Shown here: one piece after another, positions 39,433 through 50,235 of the stretch
Numbering within the stretch: the stretch's first letter is position 1
Layout: each line of letters starts with the position of its first letter
From: Sacculina carcini
Lineage: Eukaryota; Arthropoda; Thecostraca; Sacculinidae
Length of the DNA: 64,000 nucleotides
Reading direction: 5' to 3'
Assembly: GCA_916048095.2 (NCBI GenBank)
Contig: OU696596.1
Span: forward strand, 6,265,195-6,329,194
The notes under the pieces: model-generated
Told to the model about the DNA's origin: nothing
Seen by the model: only the letters and a program-made list of their open reading frames with translations
The model's database searches: none
Translations under genes and position numbers: made by a program

Positions 39433-40020
39433 CTAAGTAAAATAAAGTTTATTGAGCGTGTTATGCGTTCTGTCAGGCATCAAAACGAACACCGACGGGA
39501 TGTACGTGCTGTGGTATTTAACGTGGACAGTGTATAGCTGATTGAACAATTTTGGGCAAACATGAAATGTCCCGTCCACAAAAATGTTGCAGTTTCTTTG
39601 TAACAAACAGCCCAACTCATCGGACACCAGAAATATGCTAAGTTTGCCGTTGCATGAAACGGTCCCTCGATAGAACGGCTTGCCGTTACTCGTGTCCCTA
39701 TTTTTTGGCGTACGGGCGATGAGATCGGCCGACTCAGCAATCGTGTTCGGGACACTCATAGTGCATCCTTTTCGAGAGAGTGCCATGCTCTTTGGAACAC
39801 TCAACAAATCTATATGAGTGTCCTCCCGCGAGTTCCGCTAACAATGCCTCACGAACAATGACACTAAATCTTTGTGGCTCCTCACGGACACGTGCTACAC
39901 ATTCGGCTTTAATCCGGAGGGAGGAGACCGAGTCCGAGCACGACAGGAGACAGTGCAGCTGCTTCTCTAAGACAGCACCGTCGTGCTCCACGGCCGAGCC
40001 ACGACACTCTTTCAGCTAGC
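39433..40020 (-). pseudogene. MULE transposase fragment 2
   Basis: Second copy of the same family, truncated after the first catalytic motif. It reads KPFYRGTVSCNGKLSIFLVS, LGCLLQRNCNIFVDGTFHV, CPKLFNQLYTVHVKYHSTYI and LMPDRTHNTL, and stops at 39433. Upstream (39734-39991) is the N-terminal part in another frame (ECSKEHGTLS...). It lies directly next to fragment 1 in the same orientation, suggesting an old tandem arrangement. Confidence 0.7.
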
Positions 40021-41129
40021 ATCTGAGAGGAAACCACAAATTAAACATGATTCATGTTAATTAGAATCTTGATACATTTTGTACGACAGATAAATAAATC
40101 AAAATATCGTAGCTAAAATACAGAGACAGCAATTTAAAATGAACAAGTGACTAAGGAATACATAGAGATAAACAAAACACTATCATAAATATACTTAATT
40201 GCTTGTCGTAACTTATAAATTGACATCAAAAACTAAACATAACTATCCATAACCAGTATGATGTTACGGGCGATTCCTGACAGTGCAGACATCGCCGGAT
40301 GGTGACTCCAAAGACTGGTCTTTTTGTGTTTTAGCAGAATTATATATAGAAATATACATATGTATAGATGATATTAAGAGAAAAGTTAGCCACAAAGAAA
40401 CTAGAAGCACAAGATCTATGGAAGCCGACAGTTAGCAACCATCCATGTGGAAAACCGACAATAACCACACTTCGACAGGCACCACTACCCTAATGGTAGT
40501 GGATAGAATCAACACAATAATATGTACCAAATATAACAATAAAATATACAAAGGTATATATTCACCCGGAACAAGACTATCTTTTCAAGACTATCCTTTC
40601 AAGACTATCCTTTCAAGATTATCCTTAGTGAAAGTAGAAACAATGTAGTTCTTAGAAAGCGCAGGTGCTCTTGTTATTGCAGCAGTAAGATGAGAATGGT
40701 CCACAGAAATTAGTACAGCAACAGCACAGAGATGCAGAAGAATTGGTTTGCCGGAGATAAAGCGCAGAACTTGAGTAACTTCATCAAAAGTATCCCCCGC
40801 CTTCGTAGCAAGCCGCCGTGACATAGGAGAAACAAGCCGAACAGGCTTTCGAGCAGTAACAGCAGGCCGAGTGGTTTTCGGAGCCATGACTAAGACGAAT
40901 ATGCCTTCGTAATGGCTTCGAAAACGTTGTCCTCTCCAGCGCCGCATTGATCCTCACCGGCGGTTCCCTCTCTTGGTTCGGCGTGGTACTTACAGGTGAA
41001 TGTGCCGATGGTTAGGAATTATACAGACGATTCTGGTGACCAGTTGATTATTAATCTGGATGATCACGGTGCCAACTTTTGTATTGTAGATTCGGGTAGT
41101 CACGGAGCCAACTGTTGTAGGTATGTTGC
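40021..41129. other. Non-coding stretch with a doubtful 118-codon frame
   Basis: A minus-strand frame at 40591-40947 encodes a basic start (MAPKTTRPAVTARKPVRL about 60 bases in) and a hydrophobic middle. I do not recognise it, and part of it overlaps a short tandem repeat, so I do not call it a gene. Otherwise AT-rich and featureless. Confidence 0.4.
40573..40628. repeat. 14-bp tandem repeat, four units
   Basis: AAGACTATCCTTTC and close variants are repeated four times head to tail. Confidence 0.9.
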
Positions 41130-41254
41130 TATACCGTGGACAGTCCCGCACTTCACGAAGTCAGAAAGCGACTGATGTAACCAAACCGTTGTGTAAAAGG
41201 CCGCTGTTCGTTTCGTTTGTGGCATGTTGTGCATTTGAGTTGTTTTGTTGTTTA

Positions 41255-41575
41255 GTGTTACCACTGTCAGTAGGTGACTGCAGCGGTACTAGCCTAGGTG
41301 TGTATGTTTTGAGGTGGAGCTGGTGTTGGTGTTTGAGAACGTGGAATCTCCATTTCACCTGTTGCTGTATAGGTGGTGTCAGCAATGCTCTCAGGCTCGC
41401 GTACGCCGGCCGTGGAAGCGCGATGTTGCACACAACGTTCCTCTACGTAACACAGAACACAGTGTACACAGAGATCACATTGGGATAGATCCGCACTTCA
41501 CGAAAGTCAGACAGCGACTGATGGAACCAAACCGCTGTGTTTAGGGCTGCTGTTCGTGTAGTTTTGTTATGTGCT
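41255..41575. repeat. Dispersed repeat R, copy 1
   Basis: Contains TGGAGCTGGTGTTGG, TCTCCATTTCACCTGTTGCT, CGCGTACGCCGGCCG, GTGTACACAGAGATCAC and AAACCGCTGTGTTTA, which recur in the same order and orientation near 42.9, 57.6 and 62.1 kb. A partial copy of its right part lies at 41130-41225. The right end overlaps words of the MULE protein frame, so it may derive from a MULE. Confidence 0.75.
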
Positions 41576-41949
41576 GGTTATATCTGGATTGGTTTTTCAC
41601 TTCTTGATTTTGTTCTCTTTATTCTTACACTTTGGGCGTTAGGACACGTGTTCTCTGTTTCTCTGTGGACCAAGAATGTGTCAAGGTCTCGGTAAATGGT
41701 GTTTTGACCGGTATGAGTGCGGTGGGGTCATTCTGTGAAGACAACTATGATGTAGATACTGTAGACGCGACTGGCATAGTCTGCGTTTCAGCTCGTTCAT
41801 TATGGTTTTACAGTGTCTGTAAATGTGGTCCAGAAATTACATCTTGTTGGTCGATGATTTAACAATTTCCTTGATAGCCTCGTACATGGCTTGTAGCAAG
41901 TGTGGTGACAACGAGGGCGGATCACACACTTGCTTGACATGTCCCCTTT

Positions 41950-42290
41950 ATGCGTTCAATCTCAAGAACCTCGCCTTGCGAATGACTGCCTGGATATAGT
42001 GAAAGAAACGCTGTTTTACTTGAACACTCATGAATACAGCGACCAGCCAAGAATGAATTGCCTTCTCGAAATCGGTCATACCTGTTTGGGTGAGAAAGCG
42101 GTGGTAATGTCCGAAGTAGCTGAACTGGTGATGGAGGTCAGCTGTGACCTCCAAACCGCTGTGTAAAGGACTGCTGTTCGTTTCGTCATTAACACTGTTA
42201 CATTCGGTATGCATATACAATTACATGAACGGTAAAGTTTAGTAAAAGATCTGGGGGCACACATGAAACGTCCCATCAACTGATAGCTCC
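41950..42290 (-). pseudogene. MULE transposase fragment 3
   Basis: The minus strand starts VDGTFHVCPQ (42270-42241), shifts frame to FTKLYRSCN and PNVTVLMTKRTAVLYTAVW, and later reads MTDFEKAIHSW and VKQRFFHYIQAVIRKARF. These are the DGTF and DFE motifs and the FH..QA helix of the MULE core, in several frames. Belongs to the same family as fragments 1 and 2. A further 30-bp piece with VDGTFHVCPQ lies at about 58110-58140. Confidence 0.65.
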
Positions 42291-42865
42291 TAGTCGTCGC
42301 CTAAGTGAAATTGGAGTCTACTGGAGACAAAGATCAAAGCAACACCAGCCTGTAAATTATTGTGTTATAGGTGCCGGGGATATACCAAGTTTATGAGTGT
42401 GCTACGTGTGTTCCTTCAATCTATATTTTTCAAATAATGTTCTACTATAGTCAGCAATTACGGATTTATAGATGCATCCACTAAGGCACCTTTGTCATAT
42501 CGAGTATAATGTTCTAATATGCAAGCTAGTTTTTTCGGGGAGCGTGATACTGCCGGTACTTACCGCGCAACGAATATTCGCCGCCTAGTGCTTTAATACG
42601 CCAATTTGGTCTCAGAATAGTAGCGCTTGACAGTGTTGAACAATTGCACAAGCGGCTGACTGCGTAACAACGACTGTCATCAATAGCTTAGTCGCAGGCG
42701 TGCGTTGATTAACATTGAAATCTGCCTCTGGTGAAGATGACCATGGTGGCAACGGTGTGTAGTAAACCTCTTGTGGCGTTGTCAGTTGATTGTTTTCCGA
42801 CTACGATAAAAGGATAGTTCCGGAACTACACATATATAAGGAATACACATGAGCTGAGCTGAGGA

Positions 42866-43165
42866 AGACACCTGTCACTGCAGTGGTCTCTTGGTTGTAG
42901 GAATCATGCGTGGTGTGTGTTTGTCGTTGAGCTGGTGTGGTTGTTGGAGTACGCGGTGTCTCCATCTCACTTGTTGTTGTGTAGATGTTGATCTCGTTTC
43001 GAGTAGCCCGGCCGAGGAAGCACGTTGTTGCACACGTAGTACGGGCACGAATCACGGATCACAATGTACACAGAGATTGCACAGTCGGATTGGTCCGCGC
43101 ATCACAAAAGTCAGAAACCATCGATAGATTTCACGCAGTGTCTAAATGTCTATTTTTCGCCCATA
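42866..43165. repeat. Dispersed repeat R, copy 2
   Basis: Same order of words as copy 1: CACTGCAGTGG, TTGAGCTGGTGTGG, TCTCCATCTCACTTGTTG, GCCCGGCCGAGGAAGCACG and ATGTACACAGAGATTGCAC. It directly borders the A-rich end of the tandem RT array at about 43170. Confidence 0.75.
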
Positions 43166-43181
43166 TTTTTTTTTTATTATT

Positions 43182-45590
43182 CCAGGCAATTTTTATGTCA
43201 TCCAAAGTATGTATTAGCAAATACAGGAACGGCACACACTTGAACGAACATGTCTATACAATGAGAAACGATGCATTTGTCTAGACAATATACACATAGA
43301 TGACACACCATCATAGGTCAATGTTTATATAGGCATAAAAACGTAGTAAAACGGGGTACTTATATACGTTGAAAAACGCAGTGCAGAGGCAGCTGGTCAG
43401 AAGATGAAGAAACAAGACGCAGTAGGATTGCAACTGGTCATGGCGGGTGCCACCGTTCCGATGGCCGTCTGACTGGTCTGACGTGTCTAACCCGACTGAC
43501 GCCACTCCGTTGGCGGGCCAACGGCCCATCGCCACTGAGTGGCGTTGTTGTGGGTCTTGACGGGGCGTCAGCCGGGTTGACACGTGATGGAACATAGGCC
43601 ATCCGGAACGGTTGCTGAAACGCGCGTGTGTTGAAAAGCGGAAGCAAAGCTGGGGAAACACGACGGCGACTGAGATTATAGAGGACGGCAACATTATCGG
43701 TAATAATTAATGGGCACATGTAACCGCTGGCATATGCTGCAATCAATCCAAGAAGTGCTGCGCGTTGTTCCGCATCGTAGATGTGTGCACTTCGTGTGTT
43801 AGGGACCGTCCATGCTTGTCCCCACGGTGTGGCAATGCCTATAGCAGACTGTGAGGCGTCGGTAGCGACTAGGCAATCAACCGCTGGCACTGGGTGCACA
43901 GGGTTAATATTGCCCAGCATGCTGCTGGCCGATGCTAATCGCGTCGGCTGGAAGAGCGCGAGCGAGGCGTACGTCGTCGGTATGCGTAGGGTGCGGCACA
44001 GAAAGGACAGGTAGCCGGCTAGACGTCGTCGCCACGAGTATGACTGTTGCGGTGCTATGCTACAGGCACATTGTAGTTGGTGTTTCACACGGGGTATAAT
44101 ATCGATGGAAGCCTGAGATCCGCCGGTGATGACAAAACCCAAGAAATCGATCGTGTCTGTGGGCAGAAATTGCGATTTGTTGATATTGAGTTGTATGTGC
44201 CACTGAGTGAGATATGCTTGTACTTGTTGCAGCTGCGTTATTGGACCGAGAACCAGGAAATCGTCCAAGTACGCTAGGCATCGAAGATGTAAAGTGCGCT
44301 CCAGGGCGCGAGCAATGGCCATGCTGATTGTTTGCATGATGGCCGGTGCTGAGGCTAGTCCCATTGGCAGGCGTCTCCATTGGTACATTCGCTGACGGTA
44401 GGACACATTTAACAGGGACGACAATCCCGGATGTAAAGGCAACTGAAAAAATCCTTGGCGCAGGTCAAATTTGACCATACGCCAGGATGGATGAGTGGCC
44501 AATAGAGTCACGGCTTCAGCCGGACGCGGGAGTCGTATACTGTAATGTGATATGTGCGGTGTTAACGGTGAGAGGTCATACAGTACCCTGGCTGTCCCGT
44601 TGGGCTTTGCGATGGCGAAGAGGCGGAAGACTGGTCCGTGGCGAGTCGATGTTTCGGCCAGGATGTTGTTTCGTACCAATTGTGGGATGAGCTGATCCAG
44701 GAATGTTGTCGGCTTCGTGGTTTTCCATGTGCCGCGTGCTGTGGGTGCGATAGTCGTGCGTATGCCATTGGTCAGCATGTTACGGACATGTGCTGGATAA
44801 AATGGCTGTGCTGGTAGCGTGTGTAAGCCGTGCATGTCCGGTAGCGTGAGCTGACGGTAACGACGTGCGGTCGGTGGTCGCAGACAAGGCAGCAAGGAAG
44901 GTTGGTCGTCAGCGCTGGTTGTAGACGCAGGCGAAGACGGGACAGGTGTTGCTGCGTTGGCGATGGCTTGACGCTCATGCCATTGGAAGGACATTAGCAT
45001 TCCGTGGTCCGTAATTGCTCTGTCTCGAGTGGCTGGATCCAGGAGGTCTGCAGGAAGGTCTTCAAGCGCTTCTGCTGCCGCATTGACAGCGTCATCACTT
45101 AGAGTCGTGTCGAGAAGGTCGTCGAGCCAATGCGAGGACGTTGGTAGGAGGTCATGGTATGTTGGCGACGTTGCTGGACTGCGCAGCAGTGACGTCACTG
45201 GGTGGCCATCTGGCAAGCCGTCGGCGAGTGGCGCGAGGCTGGCCAGCTGCTCCCAGACCGCCTCAAGGGCGACCTGGGGATTGTCGAGGCCGAAGGCTGG
45301 GCTTGAGGCCCTTTCCTCGACCGCGTGGGAACCGTCGTCCGGGAGAGCGAGGTTGGCGGCGCGCTGGGTATCGCCGACTGGGCGGTTGCAGATGCTCCGC
45401 GGGAACATCGAGATCGAGCAGTCGTGCCTCCGCGGAGTTTTCCGAGTGAATTGCAGCCGTCCACCCGTACAAAGCCGCCGTGAGCAGAGTTTTCAAGCGG
45501 TTCTTGAACCAGTGTTGCTCACCACTGGGCAGTTGATGGTACACTGTTGACAGGTAAACAATTGATTTTATTTTTTTTATTATTATTATT
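43182..45590 (-). mobile_element. RT-RNase H retroelement, tandem unit 1
   Basis: First of three direct units of 2,409 bp (the minus-strand 3'-most one). It contains the 656-aa ORF, a 256-bp 3' region and the C-terminal third of a Gag-like ORF. On the minus strand the 3' end is ATTGCCTGGAATAATAAAAA, followed by A-rich sequence and then repeat R copy 2. It differs from units 2 and 3 by scattered substitutions, mainly in the RNase H part. Confidence 0.95.
43438..45408 (-). CDS. Reverse transcriptase-RNase H protein, unit 1
   Basis: 656 residues, open. Residues 1-180 are acidic and Pro/Ser-rich without recognised domain. RT spans about 255-440: FAIAKPNGTARVLYDLSPL, first catalytic D315 in KFDLRQGFFQLPLHP, the LPMGLASAP block, and AYLDDFLVLG (Y380-D383). 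RNase H spans about 510-618 with acidic residues D517 (TDAS), E547 (DAEQ), D571 (TDN) and D614 (NPADAPSR). I see no integrase, tyrosine recombinase, protease or endonuclease. The wording is closest to DIRS-like and pararetrovirus-type RTs; which of them needs a tree. The ATG lies inside the overlapping Gag-like frame. Confidence 0.85.
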   Translation of the reverse strand: MFPRSICNRPVGDTQRAANLALPDDGSHAVEERASSPAFGLDNPQVALEAVWEQLASLAPLADGLPDGHPVTSLLRSPATSPTYHDLLPTSSHWLDDLLDTTLSDDAVNAAAEALEDLPADLLDPATRDRAITDHGMLMSFQWHERQAIANAATPVPSSPASTTSADDQPSLLPCLRPPTARRYRQLTLPDMHGLHTLPAQPFYPAHVRNMLTNGIRTTIAPTARGTWKTTKPTTFLDQLIPQLVRNNILAETSTRHGPVFRLFAIAKPNGTARVLYDLSPLTPHISHYSIRLPRPAEAVTLLATHPSWRMVKFDLRQGFFQLPLHPGLSSLLNVSYRQRMYQWRRLPMGLASAPAIMQTISMAIARALERTLHLRCLAYLDDFLVLGPITQLQQVQAYLTQWHIQLNINKSQFLPTDTIDFLGFVITGGSQASIDIIPRVKHQLQCACSIAPQQSYSWRRRLAGYLSFLCRTLRIPTTYASLALFQPTRLASASSMLGNINPVHPVPAVDCLVATDASQSAIGIATPWGQAWTVPNTRSAHIYDAEQRAALLGLIAAYASGYMCPLIITDNVAVLYNLSRRRVSPALLPLFNTRAFQQPFRMAYVPSRVNPADAPSRPTTTPLSGDGPLARQRSGVSRVRHVRPVRRPSERWHPP

Positions 45591-47999
45591 CCAGGCAATT
45601 TTTATGTCATCCAAAGTATGTATTAGCAAATACAGGAACGGCACACACTTGAACGAACATGTCTATACAGTGAAAAACGATGCATTTGTCTAGACAATAT
45701 ACACATAGATGACACACCATCATAGGTCCATGTTTATATATAGGCATAACACGTAGTAAAACGGGGTACTTATATACGTTGAAAAACGCAGTGCAGAGGC
45801 AGCTGGTCAGAAGAAGAAGGAACAAGACGCAGTTTTATATAGCTGGTCATGGCGGGTGCCACCGTTCCGATGGCCGTCTGACTGGTCTGACGTGTCTAAC
45901 CCGACTGACGCCACTCCGTTGGCGGGCCAACGGCCCATCGCCACTGAGTGGCGTTGTTGTGGGTCTTGACGGGGCGTCAGCCGGGTTGACGCGTGATGGA
46001 ACATAGGCCATCCGGAACGGTTGCTGAAACGCGCGTGTGTTGAAAAGTGGTAGCAAAGCTGGGGAAACACGACGGCGACTGAGATTATAGAGGACGGCAA
46101 CATTATCGGTAATAATTAATGGGCACAGGTAACCGCTGGCATATGCGGCAATCAATCCAAGAAGTGCTGCTCGTTGTTCCGCATCGTAGATGTGAGCACT
46201 TTGTGTGTTCGGGACCGTCCATGTTTGTCCCGACGGTGTGGCGATACCTATCGCCGATTGCGAGGCGTCAGTAGCGACTAGGCAATCAACCGCTGGCACT
46301 GGGCGCACAGGGTGAATATGGGCCAGCATGTTGCTGGCTGATGCTAATCGCGTTGGCTGGAAGAGCGCAAGCGATGCGTATGTCGTTGGTATGCGTAGAG
46401 TGCGACACAGGAATGATAAGTAGCCAGCTAGTCGTCGTCGCCACGAGTATGACTGTTGTGGGGCTATGCTACAGGCACATTGCAGTTGGTGTTTCACACG
46501 GGGTATAATATCGATGGAAGCCTGAGATCCGCCGGTGATGACAAAACCCAAGAAATCGATCGTGTCTGTGGGCAGAAATTGCGATTTGTTGATATTGAGT
46601 TGTATGTGCCACTGAGTGAGATATGCTTGTACTTGTTGCAGCTGCGTTATTGGACCGAGAACCAGGAAATCGTCCAAGTACGCTAGGCATCGAAGATGTA
46701 AAGTGCTTTCCAGGGCGCGAGCAATGGCCATGCTGATTGTTTGCATGATGGCCGGTGCTGAGGCTAGTCCCATTGGCAATCGTTGCCATTGGTACATTCG
46801 CTGACGGTAGGACACATTTAACAGAGACGACAATCCCGGATGTAAAGGCAACTGAAAGAATCCGTGGCGCAGGTCAAATTTGACCATACGCCAGGATGGA
46901 TGAGTGGCCAATAGAGTCACGGCTTCAGCCGGACGCGGGAGTCGTATACTGTAATGTGATATGTGCGGTGTTAACGGTGAGAGATCATACAGTACCCTGG
47001 CTGTCCCGTTGGGCTTTGCGATGGCGAAGAGGCGGAAGACTGGTCCGTGGCGAGTCGATGTTTCGGCCAGGATGTTGTTTCGTACCAATTGTGGGATGAG
47101 CTGATCCAGGAATGTTGTCGGCTTCGTGGTTTTCCATGTGCCGCGTGCTGTGGGTGCGATAGTCGTGCGTATGCCATTGGTCAGCATGTTACGGACATGT
47201 GCTGGATAAAATGGCTGTGCTGGTAGCGTGTGTAAGCCGTGCATGTCCGGTAGCGTGAGCTGACGGTAACGACGTGCGGTCGGTGGTCGCAGACAAGGCA
47301 GCAAGGAAGGTTGGTCGTCAGCGCTGGTTGTAGACGCAGGCGAAGACGGGACAGGTGTTGCTGCGTTGGCGATGGCTTGACGCTCATGCCATTGGAAGGA
47401 CATTAGCATTCCGTGGTCCGTAATTGCTCTGTCTCGAGTGGCTGGATCCAGGAGGTCTGCAGGAAGGTCTTCAAGCGCTTCTGCTGCCGCATTGACAGCG
47501 TCATCACTTAGAGTCGTGTCGAGAAGGTCGTCGAGCCAATGCGAGGACGTTGGTAGGAGGTCATGGTATGTTGGCGACGTTGCTGGACTGCGCAGCAGTG
47601 ACGTCACTGGCTGGCCATCTGGCAAGCCGTCGGCGAGTGGCGCGAGGCTGGCCAGCTGCTCCCAGACCGCCTCAAGGGCGACCTGGGGATTGTCGAGGCC
47701 GAAGGCTGGGCTTGAGGCCCTTTCCTCGACCGCGTGGGAACCGTCGTCCGGGAGAGCGAGGTTGGCGGCGCGCTGGGTATCGCCGACTGGGCGGTTGCAG
47801 ATGCTCCGCGGGAACATCGAGATCGAGCAGTCGTGCCTCCGCGGAGTTTTCCGAGTGAATTGCAGCCGTCCACCCGTACAAAGCCGCCGTGAGCAGAGTT
47901 TTCAAGCGGTTCTTGAACCAGTGTTGCTCACCACTGGGCAGTTGATGGTACACTGTTGACAGGTAAACAATTGATTTTATTTTTTTTATTATTATTATT
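45591..47999 (-). mobile_element. RT-RNase H retroelement, tandem unit 2
   Basis: Second 2,409-bp unit, identical in layout to unit 1. At its minus-strand 5' border, as between units 1 and 2, a truncated Gag-like frame (TVYHQLPSGEQHWF) follows CCTGTCAACAG and is preceded by the previous unit's A-rich end plus TCAATTGTTTA. The two junctions are the same base for base. Confidence 0.95.
45847..47817 (-). CDS. Reverse transcriptase-RNase H protein, unit 2
   Basis: 656 residues with the same domains and all catalytic residues seen in unit 1 (D315, YLDD 380-383, RNase H D517, E547, D571, D614). Differences from unit 1 include R-to-H in the DLRHGF motif, HIHPVRPVP for NINPVHPVP and SGQTWT for WGQAWT. 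No stop or frameshift. Three open copies in a row imply recent duplication or continuing selection. Confidence 0.85.
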   Translation of the reverse strand: MFPRSICNRPVGDTQRAANLALPDDGSHAVEERASSPAFGLDNPQVALEAVWEQLASLAPLADGLPDGQPVTSLLRSPATSPTYHDLLPTSSHWLDDLLDTTLSDDAVNAAAEALEDLPADLLDPATRDRAITDHGMLMSFQWHERQAIANAATPVPSSPASTTSADDQPSLLPCLRPPTARRYRQLTLPDMHGLHTLPAQPFYPAHVRNMLTNGIRTTIAPTARGTWKTTKPTTFLDQLIPQLVRNNILAETSTRHGPVFRLFAIAKPNGTARVLYDLSPLTPHISHYSIRLPRPAEAVTLLATHPSWRMVKFDLRHGFFQLPLHPGLSSLLNVSYRQRMYQWQRLPMGLASAPAIMQTISMAIARALESTLHLRCLAYLDDFLVLGPITQLQQVQAYLTQWHIQLNINKSQFLPTDTIDFLGFVITGGSQASIDIIPRVKHQLQCACSIAPQQSYSWRRRLAGYLSFLCRTLRIPTTYASLALFQPTRLASASNMLAHIHPVRPVPAVDCLVATDASQSAIGIATPSGQTWTVPNTQSAHIYDAEQRAALLGLIAAYASGYLCPLIITDNVAVLYNLSRRRVSPALLPLFNTRAFQQPFRMAYVPSRVNPADAPSRPTTTPLSGDGPLARQRSGVSRVRHVRPVRRPSERWHPP

Positions 48000-48255
48000 C
48001 CAGGCAATTTTTATGTCATCCAAAGTATGTATTAGCAAATACAGGAACGGCACACACTTGAACGAACATGTCTATACAGTGAAAAACGATGCATTTGTCT
48101 AGACAATATACACATAGATGACACACCATCATAGGTCCATGTTTATATATAGGCATAACACGTAGTAAAACGGGGTACTTATATACGTTGAAAAACGCAG
48201 TGCAGAGGCAGCTGGTCAGAAGATGAAGAAACAAGACGCAGTTTTATATAGCTGG

Positions 48256-50235
48256 TCATGGCGGGTGCCACCGTTCCGATGGCCGTCTGACTGGTCTGAC
48301 GTGTCTAACCCGACTGACGCCACTCCGTTGGCGGGCCAACGGCCCATCGCCACTGAGTGGCGTTGTTGTGGGTCTTGACGGGGCGTCAGCCGGGTTGACG
48401 CGTGATGGAACATAGGCCATCCGGAACGGTTGCTGAAACGCGCGTGTGTTGAAAAGTGGTAGCAAAGCTGGGGAAACACGACGGCGACTGAGATTATAGA
48501 GGACGGCAACATTATCAGTAATAATTAATGGGCACAGGTAACCGCTGGCATATGCGGCAATCAATCCAAGAAGTGCTGCTCGTTGTTCCGCATCGTAGAT
48601 GTGAGCACTTTGTGTGTTAGGGACCGTCCATGCTTGTCCCGACGGTGTGGCGATACCTATCGCCGATTGCGAGGCGTCAGTAGCGACTAGGCAATCAACC
48701 GCTGGCACTGGGCGCACAGGGTGAATATGGGCCAGCATGTTGCTGGCTGATGCTAATCGCGTTGGCTGGAAGAGCGCAAGCGATGCGTATGTCGTTGGTA
48801 TGCGTAGAGTGCGACACAGGAATGATAAGTAGCCAGCTAGTCGTCGTCGCCACGAGTATGACTGTTGTGGGGCTATGCTACAGGCACATTGCAGTTGGTG
48901 TTTCACACGGGGTATAATATCGATGGAAGCCTGAGATCCGCCGGTGATGACAAAACCCAAGAAATCGATCGTGTCTGTGGGCAGAAATTGCGATTTGTTG
49001 ATATTGAGTTGTATGTGCCACTGAGTGAGATATGCTTGTACTTGTTGCAGCTGCGTTATTGGACCGAGAACCAGGAAATCGTCCAAGTACGCTAGGCATC
49101 GAAGATGTAAAGTGCTTTCCAGGGCGCGAGCAATGGCCATGCTGATTGTTTGCATGATGGCCGGTGCTGAGGCTAGTCCCATTGGCAGGCGTCTCCATTG
49201 GTACATTCGCTGACGGTAGGACACATTTAACAGGGACGACAATCCCGGATGTAAAGGCAACTGAAAAAATCCGTGGCGCAGGTCAAATTTGACCATACGC
49301 CAGGATGGATGAGTGGCCAATAGAGTCACGGCTTCAGCCGGACGCGGGAGTCGTATACTGTAATGTGATATGTGCGGTGTTAACGGTGAGAGATCATACA
49401 GTACCCTGGCTGTCCCGTTGGGCTTTGCGATGGCGAAGAGGCGGAAGACTGGTCCGTGGCGAGTCGATGTTTCGGCCAGGATGTTGTTTCGTACCAATTG
49501 TGGGATGAGCTGATCCAGGAATGTTGTCGGCTTCGTGGTTTTCCATGTGCCGCGTGCTGTGGGTGCGATAGTCGTGCGTATGCCATTGGTCAGCATGTTA
49601 CGGACATGTGCTGGATAAAATGGCTGTGCTGGTAGCGTGTGTAAGCCGTGCATGTCCGGTAGCGTGAGCTGACGGTAACGACGTGCGGTCGGTGGTCGCA
49701 GACAAGGCAGCAAGGAAGGTTGGTCGTCAGCGCTGGTTGTAGACGCAGGCGAAGACGGGACAGGTGTTGCTGCGTTGGTTGCGTTGGCGATGGCTTGACG
49801 CTCATGCCATTGGAAGGACATTAGCATTCCGTGGTCCGTAATTGCTCTGTCTCGAGTGGCTGGATCCAGGAGGTCTGCAGGAAGGTCTTCAAGCGCTTCT
49901 GCTGCCGCATTGACAGCGTCATCACTTAGAGTCGTGTCGAGAAGGTCGTCGAGCCAATGCGAGGACGTTGGTAGGAGGTCATGGTATGTTGGCGACGTTG
50001 CTGGACTGCGCAGCAGTGACGTCACTGGCTGGCCATCTGGCAAGCCGTCGGCGAGTGGCGCGAGGCTGGCCAGCTGCTCCCAGACCGCCTCAAGGGCGAC
50101 CTGGGGATTGTCGAGGCCGAAGGCTGGGCTTGAGGCCCTTTCCTCGACCGCGTGGGAACCGTCGTCCGGGAGAGCGAGGTTGGCGGCGCGCTGGGTATCG
50201 CCGACTGGGCGGTTGCAGATGCTCCGCGGGAACAT
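48256..50235 (-). CDS. Reverse transcriptase-RNase H protein, unit 3
   Basis: 659 residues; the 9-bp insertion adds three residues (ATNAAT) before the RT domain. All RT and RNase H catalytic residues are present, shifted by three after residue 150. It overlaps the Gag-like frame, which ends at 50090, by 146 bp in another phase. Such overlap suggests ribosomal frameshifting or re-initiation for expression of the polymerase, but no slippery site was identified. Confidence 0.85.
   Translation of the reverse strand: MFPRSICNRPVGDTQRAANLALPDDGSHAVEERASSPAFGLDNPQVALEAVWEQLASLAPLADGLPDGQPVTSLLRSPATSPTYHDLLPTSSHWLDDLLDTTLSDDAVNAAAEALEDLPADLLDPATRDRAITDHGMLMSFQWHERQAIANATNAATPVPSSPASTTSADDQPSLLPCLRPPTARRYRQLTLPDMHGLHTLPAQPFYPAHVRNMLTNGIRTTIAPTARGTWKTTKPTTFLDQLIPQLVRNNILAETSTRHGPVFRLFAIAKPNGTARVLYDLSPLTPHISHYSIRLPRPAEAVTLLATHPSWRMVKFDLRHGFFQLPLHPGLSSLLNVSYRQRMYQWRRLPMGLASAPAIMQTISMAIARALESTLHLRCLAYLDDFLVLGPITQLQQVQAYLTQWHIQLNINKSQFLPTDTIDFLGFVITGGSQASIDIIPRVKHQLQCACSIAPQQSYSWRRRLAGYLSFLCRTLRIPTTYASLALFQPTRLASASNMLAHIHPVRPVPAVDCLVATDASQSAIGIATPSGQAWTVPNTQSAHIYDAEQRAALLGLIAAYASGYLCPLIITDNVAVLYNLSRRRVSPALLPLFNTRAFQQPFRMAYVPSRVNPADAPSRPTTTPLSGDGPLARQRSGVSRVRHVRPVRRPSERWHPP

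Noticed and set aside
40591..40947. Small basic protein with faint histone-like look
   Set aside because: The resemblance is too weak to name, and the frame overlaps a 14-bp tandem repeat.
45029..45550. Plus-strand 173-codon frames repeated in each tandem unit
   Set aside because: Antisense shadows of the Gag-like and RT frames in GC-rich sequence.
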